This document shows positions 55,502 to 64,000 of a stretch of 64,000 bases of DNA, one piece after another. The translations under genes and the position numbers were made by a program. Within the stretch, counting starts at the first letter, position 1. The number at the start of each line of letters is the position of its first letter. The stretch comes from Allostella sp. ATCC 35155. GTDB taxonomy: Bacteria; Pseudomonadota; Alphaproteobacteria; ATCC43930; Allostellaceae. The notes beneath the pieces were generated by a model. That model was not told the origin of the DNA. It saw only the letters and a program-made list of their open reading frames with translations, and did no database searches. The stretch is taken from positions 1,298,001-1,362,000 of the forward strand of contig AP019701.1 of NCBI GenBank assembly GCA_006738865.1, in the 5' to 3' direction.

Positions 55502-58047
55502 CGGGCGGCAGTTCGGAGAGGGGCGGCGCCTGGGATCTCCTGCGGGCCAGGCGGGGAGGGGAGGCAGCCGCCGCCTTCCGTGCCCTGCTGGCGACCAGCC
55601 CCGGCGACCGCTCGGCCCAGCGCGGGCTCGCCCTCGCGCTCGCCGGCAGCGGCGCGGCCGGCGAGGCGGTCGGCTGGATCGAGCAGGCCTGCGCCGGCGC
55701 ACCGGTGCCGGCGCAGTGGGAGTTCGACCGCGCCGCGATCCTGCTGCGGGCCGGCCGACGGGACGCCGCGGCGACGGCCGCCCGCCGGCTGGCCGCTGCG
55801 GGAGATGCGGCATCCCTCGCGCCGGCGGGCGACATCCTCATGGCGGCGCGGGCCTGGGCGGACGCCGCCGTCGCCTACCGGCGGTCGCTCGATGCGAACC
55901 TCCGGCAAGCCGCGGTCTGGAACAATCTCGGCGGTGCCCTGCGGGAACTGGGCCGCCTGCCCGAAGCGGCTGCCGCCTATCGCCAGGCGCTGGCGCTGGA
56001 CGAGGGTCGCTACGAGGCCTGGGCCAATCTCGGGGCGACCGAGGCCCGTGCGGGCGGTATCGACGCGGCGATCTCCGCCTGGCGGCGGGCGGCGGCCCTG
56101 CGTCCGCAGGAGGTGGCGGCCGCACGTGCGCTCGCCAACCTGCTGCGGTCCGCCGGGCGGCATGCCGAGGCGCTGGTCGAGCAGGACCGCTGGGCGGCAC
56201 TGGCGCCCGACGAGGCGGCCGCCCATCACGGTCGCGGCATCCTGCTCGACGAACTCGGGCGGCTCGAAGAGGGGATCGTCGCGCTCGAGCGGGCCGCCCG
56301 GCTGGCCCCGGACGATGCGGACCTCCATTACGATCTCGGGCGCGCGCTGCGCCGCGCCCGGCGCGACCAGTCGGCGATCGCCGCCCTGCGCACGGCCGTC
56401 CGGCTCGCCCCCGGTCATGCCGAAGCACTGAGCGCGCTGGGGGCGCTGCTCTGGCAGGCGAAAAACTCCGAACTGGCGCTGGAGGCGTTCCGGCGCGCCG
56501 CCACTGTCCGTCCCGATCATCCCGAGGTGCTGGCGCGCCATGCCAACGCGCTGCATGCCTTCGGCCGCCAGGACGAGGCGCTGGCGCTGTTCGAGCGCGC
56601 GCTCGGGCTCGATCCCGACAACTGGTCATTGCGCTATCAGGCCTGCATCGCGCGGCTGCCGATCGTCTATCGCGACGCGGCCGAACTGCGGACGGCACGG
56701 CAGGCCTTCGCGCGCGAGATGACGGCACTCGCCGCCGCACCGTTGCCGGACGACCGCGCCGAAGTGGCGCGCCGGGCCGATGCGCTGCATGTCCGCCAGC
56801 CCTTCTACCTGGCATATCAGGGCGGGAACGACCGCGACCTCCAGGCGCTGTTCGGCGCGACCGCCTGCCGGATCATGGCCGCCCGCCTGCCGGCCTTCGC
56901 CGAGCGGCCGCCGCCGCCCGGCCTCGCCGCGGGCGAGCGCATCCGGGTCGGCGTGCTGACGGCCTTCTTCCGCCACCATTCGGTCTGGAAGGTGCCGCTC
57001 CATTCCTGGCTCTCGGATCTCGATCGGACACGCTTTACCGTCCATGGCTATTTCGCGGGCGGCGACGGCGACCGCGAGACGGCGGCCGCGGAGGCGCTGT
57101 GCGACCGCTTCGTCGGCGGCGCGTTCCCGATCGACGAATGGGCGCGGCGCATCCGGGCCGACCGCCTGCATGTCCTGCTGATCCCGGAGATCGGCATGGA
57201 CGCGACGACGATGCAGCTCGCCGCCCTGCGGCTGGCGCCGGTGCAGGCGACCTCGTGGGGCCATCCCCAGACCTCGGGCATGCCGACGATCGACGCCTTC
57301 CTGTCGAGCGACCTGATGGAACCCCCGGACGGCGACCGCTTCTACACCGAGCGCCTCGTCCGCCTGCCGGGCCTCTCCTTCCGGCGCAGCGTGCCGCCCC
57401 TCCGGCCGGAGCCGGTGTCGCGCGCCGAGATCGGGGTCGAGGAGGATGCGGTCGTCTATTGGTGCTGCCAGTCGCTCTACAAGTACCTGCCCGGCGACGA
57501 CGCCCTGCTGCCGCGGATCGCGGCGGCCGTCCCGGCGGCGCGCTTCGTCTTCGTCGGCTATCCCATGGGCGACGCGGTCGGCGGGGTCGTGCGGCGCCGG
57601 TTGGGCGCGGCCTTCGCCGCCGCCGGGCTCGATGCCGACCGCCACTGCCGCTTCCTCGGCAACATCCCCGGCGCCCGCTTCGCCGGCGTCGCGCGCCTCG
57701 CCGACGGGTTCCTCGATTCGGTGGGCTGGTCCGGCTGCAACTCGACCCTGGAAAGCCTCGATTCGGACCTCCCGGTCGTGACCTGGCCGGGTGCGGCCAT
57801 GCGGGCGCGCCATTCCCTAGCGATCCTGCGCCTGATGGGGGTCGAGGACACGGTCGCGCATTCGGCCGAGGAGTATGTCGCGCTCGCCGTCCGCCTCGGC
57901 CGCGACGCCGCCTGGCGGCAATCGCTGCGCGATCGCATCGCGGCCGCCAAGGGCATCCTCGCGACCGACCGCAGCTGGCTGCCGGCGCTCGAATCCTTCC
58001 TCGCCGAAGCGGCGCACGGGTGGCGTCCCGACCCCGGCGGCGGCTAG
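55498..58047 (+). CDS. TPR-domain SPINDLY/OGT-like glycosyltransferase (copy 3)
   Basis: An 849-residue paralogue starting at GTG 55498 (GTGA overlap). The first 390 residues hold about nine TPRs, less regular at the very N-terminus. The catalytic half has LTAFFRHHSVWKVPLHSWLS, HPQTSGMPTIDAFLSSDLME, YWCCQSLYKYLPGDDA and GWSGCNSTLESLDSDLPVV, all with the conserved residues. It ends 10 bp before the CoA-ligase-like gene. Three such genes in a coupled row suggest several protein substrates or ordered glycosylation; no flagellin or adhesin gene lies in the window. Confidence 0.88.
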   Translation: MTGGSSERGGAWDLLRARRGGEAAAAFRALLATSPGDRSAQRGLALALAGSGAAGEAVGWIEQACAGAPVPAQWEFDRAAILLRAGRRDAAATAARRLAAAGDAASLAPAGDILMAARAWADAAVAYRRSLDANLRQAAVWNNLGGALRELGRLPEAAAAYRQALALDEGRYEAWANLGATEARAGGIDAAISAWRRAAALRPQEVAAARALANLLRSAGRHAEALVEQDRWAALAPDEAAAHHGRGILLDELGRLEEGIVALERAARLAPDDADLHYDLGRALRRARRDQSAIAALRTAVRLAPGHAEALSALGALLWQAKNSELALEAFRRAATVRPDHPEVLARHANALHAFGRQDEALALFERALGLDPDNWSLRYQACIARLPIVYRDAAELRTARQAFAREMTALAAAPLPDDRAEVARRADALHVRQPFYLAYQGGNDRDLQALFGATACRIMAARLPAFAERPPPPGLAAGERIRVGVLTAFFRHHSVWKVPLHSWLSDLDRTRFTVHGYFAGGDGDRETAAAEALCDRFVGGAFPIDEWARRIRADRLHVLLIPEIGMDATTMQLAALRLAPVQATSWGHPQTSGMPTIDAFLSSDLMEPPDGDRFYTERLVRLPGLSFRRSVPPLRPEPVSRAEIGVEEDAVVYWCCQSLYKYLPGDDALLPRIAAAVPAARFVFVGYPMGDAVGGVVRRRLGAAFAAAGLDADRHCRFLGNIPGARFAGVARLADGFLDSVGWSGCNSTLESLDSDLPVVTWPGAAMRARHSLAILRLMGVEDTVAHSAEEYVALAVRLGRDAAWRQSLRDRIAAAKGILATDRSWLPALESFLAEAAHGWRPDPGGG

Positions 58048-58057
58048 GATCGGCGAC

Positions 58058-59665
58058 ATGAGCATCGCCTGGTCTCTGCCGGTCCCCGTGGTCGAGGAGC
58101 GCCACTATGGACGCCCGATGCGCTGCTTCGCGCAGCGGCCGCACAGCCTCTACGAACTCTTCGCCGCCGCGGTGGCGCGGGCGCCACGGCGCATGGCCGT
58201 GGTCGGCGAGCGCGGCCGCGCCACCTGGGCCGAGCTCGATGACGGTGTCGGCCGCGTCGCAGGGCAGCTCCAGCGCCGCGGTGTGATCCGGGGCAGTCGC
58301 GTCGCGATGCTGCTCGGCAACGGCCGCCCGTTCCTGTGGACCCTGTGGGCATGCGCCCGGCTGGGCGCCATCGCCGTGCCGCTCGGCACCCGCCTCAAGG
58401 GCATGGAGATCGCCCACGCGGTCAACGATTCCGGGGCGGAGGTGCTGGTCTTCGATTCGGAGCTGGCCGACAACCTGCCGCGCCCCTACGAGACGCCGAT
58501 GCTGCGCCATCGCTTCGCCGACGGCGATCCGGTGGCCGGCGCCCGGCGGTTCGAGGAACTGCTGGCGCCCTGCGCCGCGCCCCAGGCGGCACCCGTGTCG
58601 GAGGAGGACCCGGCCGTGATCCTCTACACCTCCGGCACGACCGGGCGCCCCAAGGGGGCGATGCTGACCGGGCTCGGCATCGTCCATTCGGTCCTGCACT
58701 ACCAGTATTGCCTCGGCCTGGAAGAGGGCGAGCGGGTGCTGCTCGCCGTGCCGGCCTCGCACGTCACCGGGCTGATCGCGGTGGTCGGGGCGACGACGCG
58801 GCTCGCCGGGACCGTCATCCTGATGAAGCGGTTCCAGGCGCGCAGCTTCCTCGACCTCGCCCAGCGCGACCGCATGACCTTCACCGTGCTGGTGCCGGCG
58901 ATGGCCAATCTCTGCCTGCTGGAGCCGAGCTTCGCGCAGACCGACCTGTCGTCCTGGCGGGTCTGCGGCTATGGCGGCGCGCCGATGCCCGAGGCGACCA
59001 TCGCGGGGCTGGCGCAGCGCCTGCCCGGCCTGCGCCTCGCCAACCTCTACGGCGCCACCGAGACGACATCGCCGACGACGATCGTGCCGGCGGGCGGCAC
59101 GGCGCTGCGGCCGGACAGCGTCGGCCTGCCGGTGCCGCTGGGCGAGGTCCGGATCGTCGACGAGGAGGGGCGCGAGGTGCCGCGCGGCACCGAGGGCGAG
59201 CTGTGGATCGCGGGGCCCATGGTGGTGCCCGGCTACTGGGATGCGGCCGAGGCCACGCGGGCCAATTTCGCCGACCGCTTCTGGAAGTCGGGCGATCTCG
59301 GGGCGGTCGACGAGGACGGGTTCGTGCGCGTGCTCGACCGCAAGAAGGACATGATCAACCGTGCCGGCTACAAGATCTACAGCGCCGAGGTCGAGAACGT
59401 GCTGGCGCACCTGCCCGGAGTGGTCGAATCGGCGGTCGTCGCGAAGGCCTGCCCGGTGCTCGGCGAGCGCGTGCATGTCTTCGTCCTGGCCGACCGGCCG
59501 GAGGTCGACGCCGAGCGGGTGCGGGCCTTCTGCGCCGAGCGTCTGGCCGACTACAAGGTGCCGGAGAGCGTGACCTTCGTGCGCGACCCCCTGCCGCGCA
59601 ACGCCAACGGCAAGGTCGTAAAGACCGAGCTGCGGCGCCTCCTGGCCGAGAGCATGGCCGCATGA
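58058..59665 (+). CDS. class I adenylate-forming enzyme (acyl/aryl-CoA ligase)
   Basis: A 535-residue AMP-dependent synthetase starting MSIAWSLPVPVVEE. It shows the P-loop YTSGTTGRPKGAML, the A5 motif NLYGATETTSPT, the A7 motif WKSGDLG, the A8 hinge RKKDMINRAGYKIYSAEVE and the C-terminal catalytic lysine in RNANGKVVKTELRRL. It activates a carboxylic acid with ATP, usually to a CoA thioester; the class is close to fatty-acyl or aryl-CoA ligases. It follows the glycosyltransferases and overlaps the DUF4424 gene, so it could belong to the same transcript. Confidence 0.9.
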   Translation: MSIAWSLPVPVVEERHYGRPMRCFAQRPHSLYELFAAAVARAPRRMAVVGERGRATWAELDDGVGRVAGQLQRRGVIRGSRVAMLLGNGRPFLWTLWACARLGAIAVPLGTRLKGMEIAHAVNDSGAEVLVFDSELADNLPRPYETPMLRHRFADGDPVAGARRFEELLAPCAAPQAAPVSEEDPAVILYTSGTTGRPKGAMLTGLGIVHSVLHYQYCLGLEEGERVLLAVPASHVTGLIAVVGATTRLAGTVILMKRFQARSFLDLAQRDRMTFTVLVPAMANLCLLEPSFAQTDLSSWRVCGYGGAPMPEATIAGLAQRLPGLRLANLYGATETTSPTTIVPAGGTALRPDSVGLPVPLGEVRIVDEEGREVPRGTEGELWIAGPMVVPGYWDAAEATRANFADRFWKSGDLGAVDEDGFVRVLDRKKDMINRAGYKIYSAEVENVLAHLPGVVESAVVAKACPVLGERVHVFVLADRPEVDAERVRAFCAERLADYKVPESVTFVRDPLPRNANGKVVKTELRRLLAESMAA

Positions 59666-60591
59666 TGCGCCGGGCGGCGCTGGCGCTCGCCTTGCTGGCG
59701 AGCCCTGCCGCCGCCAACGATTCGACGGCGGTGCTGGCCGCGGGCGGCCTCGTCCTGACGCGCAGCGCGGCGATCCGCATGGCGGCCGAGGATCTGCACG
59801 TCACGCCCGGCGCGGTCACCGTGCGCTACCGCTTCCGCAACACCACGCCCGCCGATATCCGCACGACCGTCGCCTTCCCGCTGCCGGAGATCGACCTCGC
59901 GCGGATGGCGGAGACCGCGATCCTGCCGGGCGGCCCCGATCCCGACGATTTCGTCGATTTCCGCCTGACGGTCGACGGCCGGCCCGTGCCGTCCAGGGTC
60001 GAGATGCGGGCCTGGCGAGACGGCCGCGAAGTCACTGATCTGCTGGCGCAGCACGGGCTGCCGGCGTCCCGCTTCCATTCCGAACTCTATCCGCGCCTGC
60101 GCGCGATGCCGCCGGACGGGCGGGCGGCGCTGACGGCCGCCGGCCTGGTGGCCTGGGAAATGGGCGAGAACGTCTATCCGCTCTGGACGATGCGGGCCGC
60201 CTATCACTGGGAACAGGTCTTCCCGGCCGGCCGCGACCTCGCCGTCGAGCACCGCTATCGCCCCGTGGTCGGGCAGGGCTGGTTCGGGCAGTATCTCCTG
60301 GCCGAGACCGACGAGGGGCGGGAATGGCGCGCGCGGCATTGCGTCGACCCCGATGCGCTGGCGCGGCTGCGGGCGAAGATGGCCCTGACGACCGCCATGG
60401 ATCCCTACCGTCCGATGCGCAGCATCGCCTATGTCCTGACGACGGCGGCGAACTGGCAGGGCCCGATCGGCCGCTTCCGCCTCAAGGTCGAGAGCGATCG
60501 GCCGGATTCGGTGGTCGTCGGATGCCTGCTCGATGTCGAGGCGGCGGAGTTCCGCCCGGACCGCGATCTGGCGGTGGCGATCGTCGATTAG
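59662..60591 (+). CDS. DUF4424 domain-containing exported protein
   Basis: A 309-residue protein with a signal peptide (RRAALALALLASPAAAND, cleavage near residue 20). The body fits DUF4424: the early block GGLVLTRSAAIRMAAEDLHV and then VTVRYRFRNTT and TVAFPLPEID, followed by a TMRAAYHWEQVFPAG segment. It is predicted to be periplasmic, and the family has no known function. Its first ATG (59662) overlaps the stop of the ligase gene. Its end overlaps the convergent amidohydrolase stop by four bases. Confidence 0.85.
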   Translation: MMRRAALALALLASPAAANDSTAVLAAGGLVLTRSAAIRMAAEDLHVTPGAVTVRYRFRNTTPADIRTTVAFPLPEIDLARMAETAILPGGPDPDDFVDFRLTVDGRPVPSRVEMRAWRDGREVTDLLAQHGLPASRFHSELYPRLRAMPPDGRAALTAAGLVAWEMGENVYPLWTMRAAYHWEQVFPAGRDLAVEHRYRPVVGQGWFGQYLLAETDEGREWRARHCVDPDALARLRAKMALTTAMDPYRPMRSIAYVLTTAANWQGPIGRFRLKVESDRPDSVVVGCLLDVEAAEFRPDRDLAVAIVD

Positions 60592-61553
60592 AACGCCGGC
60601 AGGCGGTCCGCGTCGGCGGCGAAGATCTTCGCCTTGAGTTCGGGCCGCACGTCGGCGAGCTGCGCTTCGGGGTCGGGCAGGCCCATGGAGAAGGGCCAGT
60701 CGGAGCCGAAGAGGATGCGGTCCTCGCCGAAGACGGCGGCGGCCAGTTCCAGCGCCGGCGCGGAGTGGGTGATGCAGTCGGCGCAGAAGCCGGCGAAGGC
60801 CTCGCTGGCCGGCCGCGCCCCGACATAGGCGCCGGGGCGTCGCACCGTCTGGCCGCGGGTCAGGCGGCCGGCGACGGCCGGCGCGGTGCCGCCGCCATGG
60901 GCAAGGCAGATGCGCATGCGCCGGTGGCGATCCATGATCCCCGACATGGCGAGGTGGGCGGCGGCGAGCGCCGTCTCGCCCGGGCCGCCCAGCAGGTTGT
61001 GCAGGAAGAACGGGTCGAGGCGCCCGTCGCAACCCTTGGTCGGGTGGAGGAAGAGAAAGCCCGCCGCCGCATCGAGCGCCGCCCACAGCGCGTCGTAGGC
61101 CGGTGCCGAGATGATGGAGCCGTGCGTCGCCGAACCGGCCGCCGCCGCAAAGCGGACATGGCCGGCCGCGACCTTTTCCGCGACGATCGCGGCCGCCAGC
61201 GCCGGGTGCTGGATCGGCAGGTGGAAGAGCGGCGCGAGGCGGTCGGGGAAGCGCCCGGCCATCTCCGCCAGGCCCTCGTTGACGTAGTCGTGCCACACCC
61301 GGCTCGCTGGCTCGTCGAGGCCGAGGCGATAGAGCGGCGGGGGGATCGAGATCCAGGCCCGGGCGACCCCGCGCTCGTCCATCCAGCGCACCAGCGCGTC
61401 CGGCCGGAAGACCGAGGGCGCGGCCAGGGGCGCGCCGTCGATCACCAGCTTCGGCGCCTCCGGGTCCCATTCGACGCCGGGAAGACCGGCGATCCGGTCG
61501 GGCAGGACGGGCGCGATATGGGCGTGGACATCGAGGGCGATGGCGTGGGGCAA
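60588..61553 (-). CDS. amidohydrolase family protein (ACMSD-like, amidohydrolase 2)
   Basis: A 321-residue protein with no ATG or GTG near its N-terminus; TTG 61553 is chosen because AGGAAGG lies 7 bp upstream and PHAIALDVHAHIAP begins the fold. Metal ligands are HxH (His10/His12), the histidine in FLFLHPTKG, ICLAHGGG and the aspartate in LFGSDWPFS, the layout of aminocarboxymuconate-semialdehyde decarboxylase and related enzymes. These decarboxylate or hydrolyse aromatic-ring cleavage products. It is downstream of the FAD oxidoreductase and a transport binding protein on the same strand, suggesting one catabolic operon. Confidence 0.85.
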   Translation of the reverse strand: MPHAIALDVHAHIAPVLPDRIAGLPGVEWDPEAPKLVIDGAPLAAPSVFRPDALVRWMDERGVARAWISIPPPLYRLGLDEPASRVWHDYVNEGLAEMAGRFPDRLAPLFHLPIQHPALAAAIVAEKVAAGHVRFAAAAGSATHGSIISAPAYDALWAALDAAAGFLFLHPTKGCDGRLDPFFLHNLLGGPGETALAAAHLAMSGIMDRHRRMRICLAHGGGTAPAVAGRLTRGQTVRRPGAYVGARPASEAFAGFCADCITHSAPALELAAAVFGEDRILFGSDWPFSMGLPDPEAQLADVRPELKAKIFAADADRLPAF

Positions 61554-61588
61554 GGGCGTGCCTTCCTGGGAGCGGGGGCGCCGGACGG

Positions 61589-63223
61589 TCAGTCGCCGAA
61601 GGCCGAGACGCGGCGGGCGGCGCCGTCGCGCGCGGCCTCCAGGTCGTCGAGGACGGCGTGGCTCGCATTGTGGCCGGCGAGGCCGGAGATGAAGTTGCCG
61701 GGCCAAGTGCCGTTGCCGCTGAGATAGAGGCCGGGCGTCGGCGTGCGGTATGCGTGGAGGCCGGGCAGGGGGCGCATCCAGAACTGGTTCCAGGCGGCGA
61801 GGTCGCCGTGGGTCATGTTGGCCTCGACGAGGCCGAACTCGCGCTCGAAATCCTCCGGGTCGAGGCAGCGCCAGTCGCGGATCAGGTCCGGCAGGCCGGG
61901 CATCCATTCGGCCACGGCGGCGATGGTGCGGCGGGCCAGCCGCTCGCGCTCGACCTTCCAGTCGCCCTCGGCCAGCCGGTAGGGGGCGGTGCCGACATTG
62001 AGGCTCATGACATGCTTGCCGTCGGGCGCCAGCTCGGGCGCCGTCAGCGACGGGCAGAGGCCCCAGACCACCGGCTTGTCGGAGATCCGGCCCTGCTGCA
62101 TCTCGGCGTGGCTCGCCTCCAGATAGTCGATCGACGGCGCGATGCGGAACTGCGCGGAGGCGAGCGCGATCGGGCAGGCGTCGGGCGGGGTCGCGGCCCA
62201 GGTCGGCACGCCGTCCAGCGCCAGCACGACCTTGAACGCCTTGCCGGTCATCGGGCGCCGCCGCATCTTGCCCCGGAAGCCCTCCCACTCCGCTTCGTCG
62301 CGCAGCAGGTCGACGATGGTGCGGCGGGGATTGCAGGTGGCGACGACGACGGGGGCGAGGAACTCCTCGCCGGCCGGCGTGACGACGCCCCTGGCGACAC
62401 CCCCCTCGATCAGGATGCGGTCGACCGGGGTGTTCGTGCGCAGGTCGGCGCCGCGGGCGCGCGCCGATGCGGCCATGCTGTCGGTGATGGCGCCCATGCC
62501 GCCGACCGGCATGCCGGTCGATCCGCGCAGCGGCATCCGCCTCGGGTCGTCGCCGGCCGCCGCCGCCAGCGAGGCCAGCGACAGCGGCCGGGTCAGCAGG
62601 TTGATGGGCGTGCCCGGCGTCGAGGGCGTGAAGTTGCCGCCGACGACGGCCATCGGCGCGATGATGGTCTGGGTCTGCCAGGCGAGTTCGAACTCGTCGA
62701 AGAGGTCGCGGGCGCTGCCGAAGAAGATGCGCCCGAACGCCTCCTGGTCCTCCAGGCTGGTGATGTTGCGCACCAGTTCCTGGAGGGTCGGGGGCTCGCG
62801 GAAGACCGAGATGCCGAGCTTGCGGGCGAACGCCTCGACATAGGCGAAGAGGGCGTCGTAGCGGGCGGCCTCGCCCGGGGCGAAGCCGTCGATCTGCTTC
62901 TGGGTGCGGGCCTTGTCGCGCCAGCCGACGAAGAGCGAGCCGTCGGCCAGCGGGTGGACCAGCGTCGGGTCGATCGGCTGGAAGCGCAGGCCGAAGCGCT
63001 CCAGCTCGAGGTCGCGGACGATCTTGGGCTCGAGCGAGCCGGGCGAGTTGGCGATGGTCGAGCGATAGCCCGGCATGAACTCGATGGTCGCGGCCGGGCC
63101 GCCCAGGCGCGGGCCACCCTCGAGCACCGCGACCGAGAGGCCGGCGCCGGCGAGATAGCCGGCGGCGACGAGGCCGCTATGGCCGCCGCCGACGATGACG
63201 ACGTCGAAACGATTGGCGGGCAT
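61589..63223 (-). CDS. phytoene desaturase-like FAD-dependent oxidoreductase
   Basis: A 544-residue flavoprotein. VVIVGGGHSGLVAAGYLAGA (8-27) is the FAD loop, with LEGGPRLGGPAATIEF next, as in the phytoene dehydrogenase/NAD(P)/FAD family (CrtI-like, pyridine nucleotide-disulfide oxidoreductase domain protein 2-like). The C-terminal FAD segment is LYLSGNGTWPGNFISGLAGHN. No carotenoid genes are near, so pigment synthesis is unlikely; it probably oxidises or isomerises a catabolic intermediate. It lies 35 bp upstream of the amidohydrolase and 27 bp downstream of the binding-protein gene. Confidence 0.85.
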   Translation of the reverse strand: MPANRFDVVIVGGGHSGLVAAGYLAGAGLSVAVLEGGPRLGGPAATIEFMPGYRSTIANSPGSLEPKIVRDLELERFGLRFQPIDPTLVHPLADGSLFVGWRDKARTQKQIDGFAPGEAARYDALFAYVEAFARKLGISVFREPPTLQELVRNITSLEDQEAFGRIFFGSARDLFDEFELAWQTQTIIAPMAVVGGNFTPSTPGTPINLLTRPLSLASLAAAAGDDPRRMPLRGSTGMPVGGMGAITDSMAASARARGADLRTNTPVDRILIEGGVARGVVTPAGEEFLAPVVVATCNPRRTIVDLLRDEAEWEGFRGKMRRRPMTGKAFKVVLALDGVPTWAATPPDACPIALASAQFRIAPSIDYLEASHAEMQQGRISDKPVVWGLCPSLTAPELAPDGKHVMSLNVGTAPYRLAEGDWKVERERLARRTIAAVAEWMPGLPDLIRDWRCLDPEDFEREFGLVEANMTHGDLAAWNQFWMRPLPGLHAYRTPTPGLYLSGNGTWPGNFISGLAGHNASHAVLDDLEAARDGAARRVSAFGD

Positions 63224-63250
63224 GGCGGCGCTCGTCTCCTCCGGCCCGGC

Positions 63251-64000
63251 TCAGGGCAGCAGGGCGTTGGTGTAGTATTCGGACGCCGGCTTGTCGCCCT
63301 TGATCTCGCCGACCGAACGCAGCGTGCCGATCAGCGCCTCCCACTCTTCCGGGGTCGAGCGGCCCCAGTTGGCATCGGTCGGCGACTGGCTCAGCTTCTG
63401 CAGGCCGGTCAGGTAGTCGACGCACTGGGCGAGGTTGCCTGCCACCTGGACCTTGGAGCGGATCAGCGTGCAGGCGCCCTCGGGGTCGGCGACGGCGTCG
63501 GCGAAGCCGCGCTTGACACCCGCCAGCACGGCGGTGATCGCCTTCGGGTTTTCCTTGAGGAAGGTTTCGTTGGTGGCGAAGCCGAATCCCAGCAGCGGCA
63601 CGCCGAACGAGGCGAGTTCCATCACCTCCGGCTCGTGGCCGGCGCCGCGCACGATGGCGCGGAAGGCGTGGCTGTCGCCGCTGACGACGTCGACCTGCCC
63701 GGTCAGCAGGCCCGCCGTCTTGGAGCTGGCGTCGAGCGAGATGACGTTGAGCGCGCTGTCGGGGATCTTGTTGGAGCGCTTGAAGACGTTGAGGCTGAGC
63801 CCGTCGGAGCCGCCGGGCGTGCTGCCGATCTTGAGGCCCTTCAGCGAGTCCGGCCCGTCCAGCTTGACCCGGCCCTTGATGCCGACGAAGGAGGCCGAGG
63901 AGCGGTGCTGATAGACCGCGACCACCTTCAGCGGCACGCCCTTGGCGATGGCGGCGGCGGCGTTGGTCGTGTTGAGGTGGCCCATGTCGAAGCCGCGCTG
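63251..64000 (-). CDS. ABC transporter substrate-binding protein, NitT/TauT (SsuA/ThiY) type (5' end beyond window)
   Basis: About 250 C-terminal residues are visible; the frame is open through the right edge, and an internal Met (63985) is not the start. Features of SsuA/TauA/ThiY-like proteins are seen: VPLKVVAVYQHRSSASFVG, SLKGLKIGSTPGGSDGLSLN, DVVSGDSHAFRAIVRGAG and ATNETFLKENPKAITAVLAG. These periplasmic proteins bind small sulfonates, pyrimidines or aromatic acids. It is first visible gene of the operon with the FAD oxidoreductase and the amidohydrolase, and so probably brings in their substrate; the permease and ATPase genes should lie past 64000. Confidence 0.85.
   Translation of the reverse strand, partial: QRGFDMGHLNTTNAAAAIAKGVPLKVVAVYQHRSSASFVGIKGRVKLDGPDSLKGLKIGSTPGGSDGLSLNVFKRSNKIPDSALNVISLDASSKTAGLLTGQVDVVSGDSHAFRAIVRGAGHEPEVMELASFGVPLLGFGFATNETFLKENPKAITAVLAGVKRGFADAVADPEGACTLIRSKVQVAGNLAQCVDYLTGLQKLSQSPTDANWGRSTPEEWEALIGTLRSVGEIKGDKPASEYYTNALLP

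Overview
The window is about 70% GC and densely packed, with many 4-base stop/start overlaps (ATGA, GTGA, one TTGA). It reads as chromosome of a free-living alphaproteobacterium, probably in or near Rhodospirillales. Support: an NDUFA12-family complex I protein next to MlaD and a DUF2155 protein, a B12-dependent class II ribonucleotide reductase (NrdJ), a seven-gene Mrp antiporter operon, and SPINDLY-type glycosyltransferases. I saw no rRNA, tRNA, CRISPR array, transposase or phage gene. The species assignment is inference.

Layout. 1-4658: partial flavin monooxygenase, GNAT acetyltransferase, GMC oxidoreductase, a small secreted Cys-rich peptide and a Gfo/Idh/MocA dehydrogenase. 4665-9876: an orphan molybdenum hydroxylase large subunit, a sigma-54 promoter, an NtrC-type regulator and its histidine kinase, which look like one control module. 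9927-16427: mrpABCDEFG, in which mrpG is fused in frame to a universal-stress-protein module. 16642-25712: DUF4337 protein, a long intergenic palindrome, a metal-dependent hydrolase/DadA-like pair, YqaA-like protein, gamma-glutamyltransferase, a Fic enzyme behind an array of repeated operator-like sites, a NUDIX hydrolase and a class III aminotransferase. 25848-29777: HIBADH-type dehydrogenase, PAP2 phosphatase and a divergent OmpR-type two-component system. 29961-37035: FAD monooxygenase, then a HutC/PhnF-type regulator, a Ugp-like ABC importer and a GpdQ-like phosphodiesterase, which together suggest uptake and hydrolysis of a phosphodiester. 37008-44326: GT10 glycosyltransferase, nrdJ, EamA transporter, NDUFA12, MlaD, DUF2155. 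44338-50000: a sulfatase broken by one amber codon, a coupled PadR-MFS-VOC operon, a GNAT-like protein, and an XRE regulator coupled to a PAS-like protein. 50262-60591: an SDR, three tandem TPR/SPINDLY (OGT-like) glycosyltransferases, an acyl/aryl-CoA ligase and a DUF4424 protein. 60588-64000: amidohydrolase, FAD oxidoreductase and a partial NitT/TauT-type binding protein, probably one catabolic operon.

Best candidates for something new are the sigma-54/two-component control of an orphan form II CoxL-like enzyme, the MrpG-USP fusion with its own internal ribosome site, the Fic operator array, the phosphodiester uptake operon with AT-rich operators, and the triple OGT-like cluster. All functional statements come from reading protein motifs and gene order. 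No database search was run.
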